A stretch of DNA of 33,520 nt from Desulfotignum sp. (GTDB lineage Bacteria; Desulfobacterota; Desulfobacteria; Desulfobacterales; Desulfobacteraceae): the NCBI GenBank assembly GCA_011389715.1, contig JAABTU010000444.1, forward strand, positions 1 through 33,520, given 5' to 3'. Positions 31,073 through 33,520 of this stretch are shown here, in pieces. The position numbers were made by a program, and so were the translations under genes. The notes beneath the pieces are model-generated. The model was not told the origin of the DNA. It made no database searches and saw only the letters and a program-made list of their open reading frames with translations. How positions within the stretch are numbered: the first letter of the stretch is position 1; each line of letters begins with the position of its first letter.

Positions 31073-31990
31073 TCATTTGTCGGATGGTGTGCCGAAAATG
31101 GCTGCCAAAGCGGCTTCAATCGTTTTATATTCAAAGGAAAATCCCAGTTCTTCCAAGCCTTCGGGATATGCTTTCTGGCTGTTGAGCAGCGAAGCCCCCA
31201 GCTCGCCCATGACCAGTTTCACCATAAATTTGGGGGCAGGCACCACAGCCGGCCGGTGCAGTGCCCGGCCCAGGGCTTTGGCAAAATCGCGCTGCCGGAC
31301 CGGTTCAGGTCCCACCAGGTTAAACGTGGCAGGGGCAGTAGATTTTTTTATCAGAAAGTCCGCAGCCCGGATCAGATCCTGGATATGAATCCAGGGAAAC
31401 CAATGCCGGCCCCCGCCCAGGGGACCTCCGGCAAACCATTTGAATGCCGGGGACATGACCGACAAAGCCCCGCCGTCTCCCAGGACCACGCCAAACCGCA
31501 TGATATGCACCGTTGCCCCGGCGCTTTCTGCCTTGCGGGCCTCCGTTTCCCAGCCGATGCACACCCTGGCCAGAAAGTCGGATCCCGTAGGGGCATCTTC
31601 TGTGAGCAGCTTTTCTTTGGCATCACCATAGATGCCCACCGCCGAGGTGCTCAAAAGAGTAACCGGCTTGTCTTCCGCCATGGCCGCCACCAGGTTACGG
31701 GTGGTATGTATCCGGGAATCATAAATGGCCTGCTTGTATTTGTCTGTCCATCGTTTGAAAATACTCTGCCCGGCCAGATTGACAATGACATCTGCCAGGG
31801 GCACCTGTTCCTGCCAGGCCCCTTGTTTGGTGGTATCGGCGGAAATCCACACAAAATTGTCAAATTCTTCGGTAAACGGATGGGTGCTGGAAGTGCCCAG
31901 CCCGGTCACATGCACGCCTTTTGACAGAAAATACCGGGACAGATGCGTGCCCACAAAACCGGATGCACCGGTGATCAGCAGTCGTTCCAT
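31073..31990 (-). CDS. TIGR01777-family NAD-dependent epimerase (SulA/YfcH-like)
   Basis: A 305-residue Rossmann-fold protein: LLITGASGFVGTHLSRYFLS at the start, DVIVNLAGQSIFKRW near 86, LLSTSAVGIYGD near 120, MRFGVVLGDGGALSVMSP near 165 and a DUF1731 C-terminus (RDFAKALGRALHRPAVVPAP). It is a paralogue of the C-terminal part of the protein at 17261-18628, but lacks the N-terminal SRPBCC domain. The family's substrate is unknown. The start follows GGAGGGAATCC. Confidence 0.9.
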   Translation of the reverse strand: MERLLITGASGFVGTHLSRYFLSKGVHVTGLGTSSTHPFTEEFDNFVWISADTTKQGAWQEQVPLADVIVNLAGQSIFKRWTDKYKQAIYDSRIHTTRNLVAAMAEDKPVTLLSTSAVGIYGDAKEKLLTEDAPTGSDFLARVCIGWETEARKAESAGATVHIMRFGVVLGDGGALSVMSPAFKWFAGGPLGGGRHWFPWIHIQDLIRAADFLIKKSTAPATFNLVGPEPVRQRDFAKALGRALHRPAVVPAPKFMVKLVMGELGASLLNSQKAYPEGLEELGFSFEYKTIEAALAAIFGTPSDK

Positions 31991-32088
31991 GGATTCCCTC
32001 CTGTTGATTTACGTCAATAATTACCACAATAACCATGATTTTGCATTCTACAACCGGCCGGGTGCCACCGGATCTTTTTCTTTTGGAT

Positions 32089-32118
32089 TTGACAACACCG
32101 GCCCACTCAGCCTACAGT
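32089..32118 (+). promoter_or_regulatory. likely promoter of the malate dehydrogenase genes
   Basis: A perfect TTGACA (32089-32094) and TACAGT (32113-32118) are separated by 18 bases, placing transcription start near 32125 and a leader of about 90 bases before the AAAGGAGG site. Confidence 0.5.
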
Positions 32119-32217
32119 AAAGGCATCCATTTTGCTTATAACACAACCAGAACATAACCCAGACACTGAACATCTTTTCACAACACGTGATCTGCAATGA
32201 TATGAAAGGAGGTTTCC

Positions 32218-33132
32218 ATGATCGGAATTATCGGCAGCGGCAATGTCGGTGCCAACACGGCTTTTTTTCTGGCGGAAAAAGGGGTGGACCACGTCACCCT
32301 CTGCGACATCCAGGAGGGACTGGCACAGGGCAAGGCACTGGATATGATGGAGGCAGCCCCCATAAGGGGATACCGTACATCTATCCAGGGCACAGATGAT
32401 CCGCATGCGGTTCTTACTGCAGACATCATTATCATCACTGCCGGGGCCGTGCGCAAACCCGGCATGGACAGAGACGCCCTTTTCCAGGAAAACAAAGATA
32501 TCATCAAAACATATGCAGAAAAAATCACCAATCCTGGGACAAAGGTCATTGTGGTTACCGAGCCGGTGGATCTGCTGACCACGGTTTTTGCGCAGCATTC
32601 GCCGCTGCCCCCCCATCAGATCATGGGCCTGGGCGGGATTCTGGATGCCACCCGGCTGCGATTTTTCATTGCAAAAACCCTGGGGGTATCCATGGAAAAC
32701 GTGGCAGCCCAGGTGGTGGGCAGACATGCGGATGATATGATCATCCTGCAGGATTACTGCTGCGTATCCGGAGTGCCCATAGAAACCTTCATGGAAAAAG
32801 ATACCATTGCAGACCTGTTTGACCAGACCCGGCAGGCCGGTGCTTTGATCGTGGATCTGGCAGGCAGATCCAGTGCATACTACGGCCCGTCTGCCGTGGC
32901 CGCTGAACTGGCCGAAGCCATCAGCCGTGACACCGGCCGGGTTTTGTCCGTATCCCGGGTACTCACCGGACAGTTCGGCATCCATGGTGCGGCCCTGTCA
33001 CTGCCTTGTGTAATCAACCGGACCGGTGCGGCAAAAGTAATAGCACCCCGGTTGGACAACGGGCAGATTGAGACATTGAACACAGGTGCACAGATGATAA
33101 AAAAGACTGTCAAGGAGGACACCCATGCCTAA
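32218..33132 (+). CDS. divergent malate/lactate dehydrogenase family protein
   Basis: A 304-residue Rossmann-fold dehydrogenase preceded by AAAGGAGG. It has the NAD-binding IIGSGNVGANTA and Asp30 (LCDI, NAD preference). It keeps the substrate arginines Arg79 and Arg85 in AVRKPGMDRD, and Asp143, Arg146 and the catalytic His170 (VVGRHADD). Two conserved spots differ: V-S-N-P is TEP with Glu115 in place of Asn, and GGHGD is GRHAD. It is thus likely active on a 2-hydroxy acid, but perhaps not a standard malate dehydrogenase. Its stop overlaps the start of the canonical gene that follows. Confidence 0.82.
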   Translation: MIGIIGSGNVGANTAFFLAEKGVDHVTLCDIQEGLAQGKALDMMEAAPIRGYRTSIQGTDDPHAVLTADIIIITAGAVRKPGMDRDALFQENKDIIKTYAEKITNPGTKVIVVTEPVDLLTTVFAQHSPLPPHQIMGLGGILDATRLRFFIAKTLGVSMENVAAQVVGRHADDMIILQDYCCVSGVPIETFMEKDTIADLFDQTRQAGALIVDLAGRSSAYYGPSAVAAELAEAISRDTGRVLSVSRVLTGQFGIHGAALSLPCVINRTGAAKVIAPRLDNGQIETLNTGAQMIKKTVKEDTHA

Positions 33133-33520
33133 AGTATCCATTATCGGCGCAGGAAACGTGGGGGCCACAGCGGTGTATTATATTGCGGAAAAAAACCTGG
33201 CAGACATTGTCATGGTGGATGTGGTGGAAGGCCTTCCCCAGGCAAAGGCCATGGATTACCTGCATGCCGCACCCATGAGAAACTACAATGTGCACATCTC
33301 AGGTAGCAATGAGTACAAAGATATTTCCGGCTCGGATGTGGTGGTCCTCACCGCCGGTATTCCCAGAAAACCGGGGATGGACCGCATGGACCTGATGAAA
33401 ATCAATGTGGACATCGCCAAAAAAGCCTCCTGGGCCATTGCCGAATACGCCCCCAATGCCATTGTGGTGGTGGTGTCCAATCCCCTGGATGTCATCGCCA
33501 TGGCCACCCTCCAGGAAACA
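33125..33520 (+). CDS. mdh: malate dehydrogenase, 5' part
   Basis: The first 132 codons; the gene runs off the window. MPKVSIIGAGNVGATAVYYI (NAD-binding loop), the Asp of MVDVVEG, the substrate arginines in GIPRKPGMDRMD and the intact VSNPLDVIAM motif mark a canonical NAD malate dehydrogenase, which oxidises malate to oxaloacetate. Start at 33125 after AAGGAGG, inside the last codons of the upstream paralogue. It completes a TCA set with gltA and icd. Confidence 0.92.
   Translation, partial: MPKVSIIGAGNVGATAVYYIAEKNLADIVMVDVVEGLPQAKAMDYLHAAPMRNYNVHISGSNEYKDISGSDVVVLTAGIPRKPGMDRMDLMKINVDIAKKASWAIAEYAPNAIVVVVSNPLDVIAMATLQET

Overview
The window looks like chromosomal DNA of a strictly anaerobic sulfate-reducing member of the Desulfobacterota, most likely a Desulfobacteraceae-type complete oxidiser (Desulfobacter, Desulfobacula or Desulfotignum-like). 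This is an inference from content. It carries two desulfoferrodoxins, a rubredoxin with a rubredoxin:oxygen oxidoreductase, two rubrerythrin-like proteins, a hybrid cluster protein, a minimal SufC/SufB pair, a ferredoxin-thioredoxin reductase subunit, and oxidative TCA-cycle enzymes (citrate synthase, isocitrate dehydrogenase, two malate dehydrogenases). No rRNA, tRNA, CRISPR array or intact transposase was seen.

Layout. 1-913 (minus): 5' part of an N-type (alternate) F-ATPase beta gene. 1.0-2.0 kb: a small unknown gene and a toxin-antitoxin pair whose toxin has lost its middle. 2.0-4.3 kb (minus): an endonuclease/exonuclease/phosphatase-family protein and an alkaline-phosphatase-superfamily protein. 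4.35-4.69 kb: a regulatory region dense in inverted repeats. 4.7-9.6 kb (plus): exported double rhodanese, two half-size YeeE/YedE transporter proteins, a lipoprotein and a CopB-type copper ATPase. 10-12 kb (plus): small Cys protein, SufC, short SufB/D. 12-16 kb (minus): Hcp, a small charged protein, desulfoferrodoxin 1, an apparent kinase/universal-stress chimera and a DHH phosphoesterase. 16.1-18.6 kb (minus): a polytopic membrane protein and a TIGR01777 epimerase. 18.8-20.9 kb (plus): rubredoxin, Roo and a rubrerythrin-like gene bracketed by two heptad-patterned repeats. 21.1-23.1 kb (minus): desulfoferrodoxin 2, an unknown small protein, thioredoxin, flavodoxin and a relic of a 2-oxoacid:ferredoxin oxidoreductase alpha gene. 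23.4-27.3 kb (plus): glutaredoxin-like protein, FTR catalytic subunit, citrate synthase, rubredoxin-DUF2231 fusion, isocitrate dehydrogenase. 27.3-32 kb (minus): exonuclease III, the two subunits of an ADP-forming acyl-CoA synthetase, a ferritin-like protein and a second TIGR01777 protein. 32.2 kb to the end (plus): two overlapping malate dehydrogenase genes, the second cut by the window edge.

How the genes fit together. About 18 kb in the middle is a redox and oxygen-defence island: superoxide reductases, an oxygen reductase with its rubredoxin, peroxide-scavenging diiron proteins, NO/hydroxylamine-linked Hcp, Fe-S assembly and thiol carriers. It runs directly into central carbon genes, and the glutaredoxin and FTR genes sit immediately before citrate synthase in one apparent operon. 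The observations most worth checking are that redox-TCA operon, the tandem malate dehydrogenases (the first with an Asn-to-Glu change in a key motif), the rubredoxin with C-x-C instead of C-x2-C, the direct repeats around the rubrerythrin-like gene, the heptad-patterned hairpins, and several gene relics or in-frame deletions (toxin, korA fragment, kinase/USP chimera).
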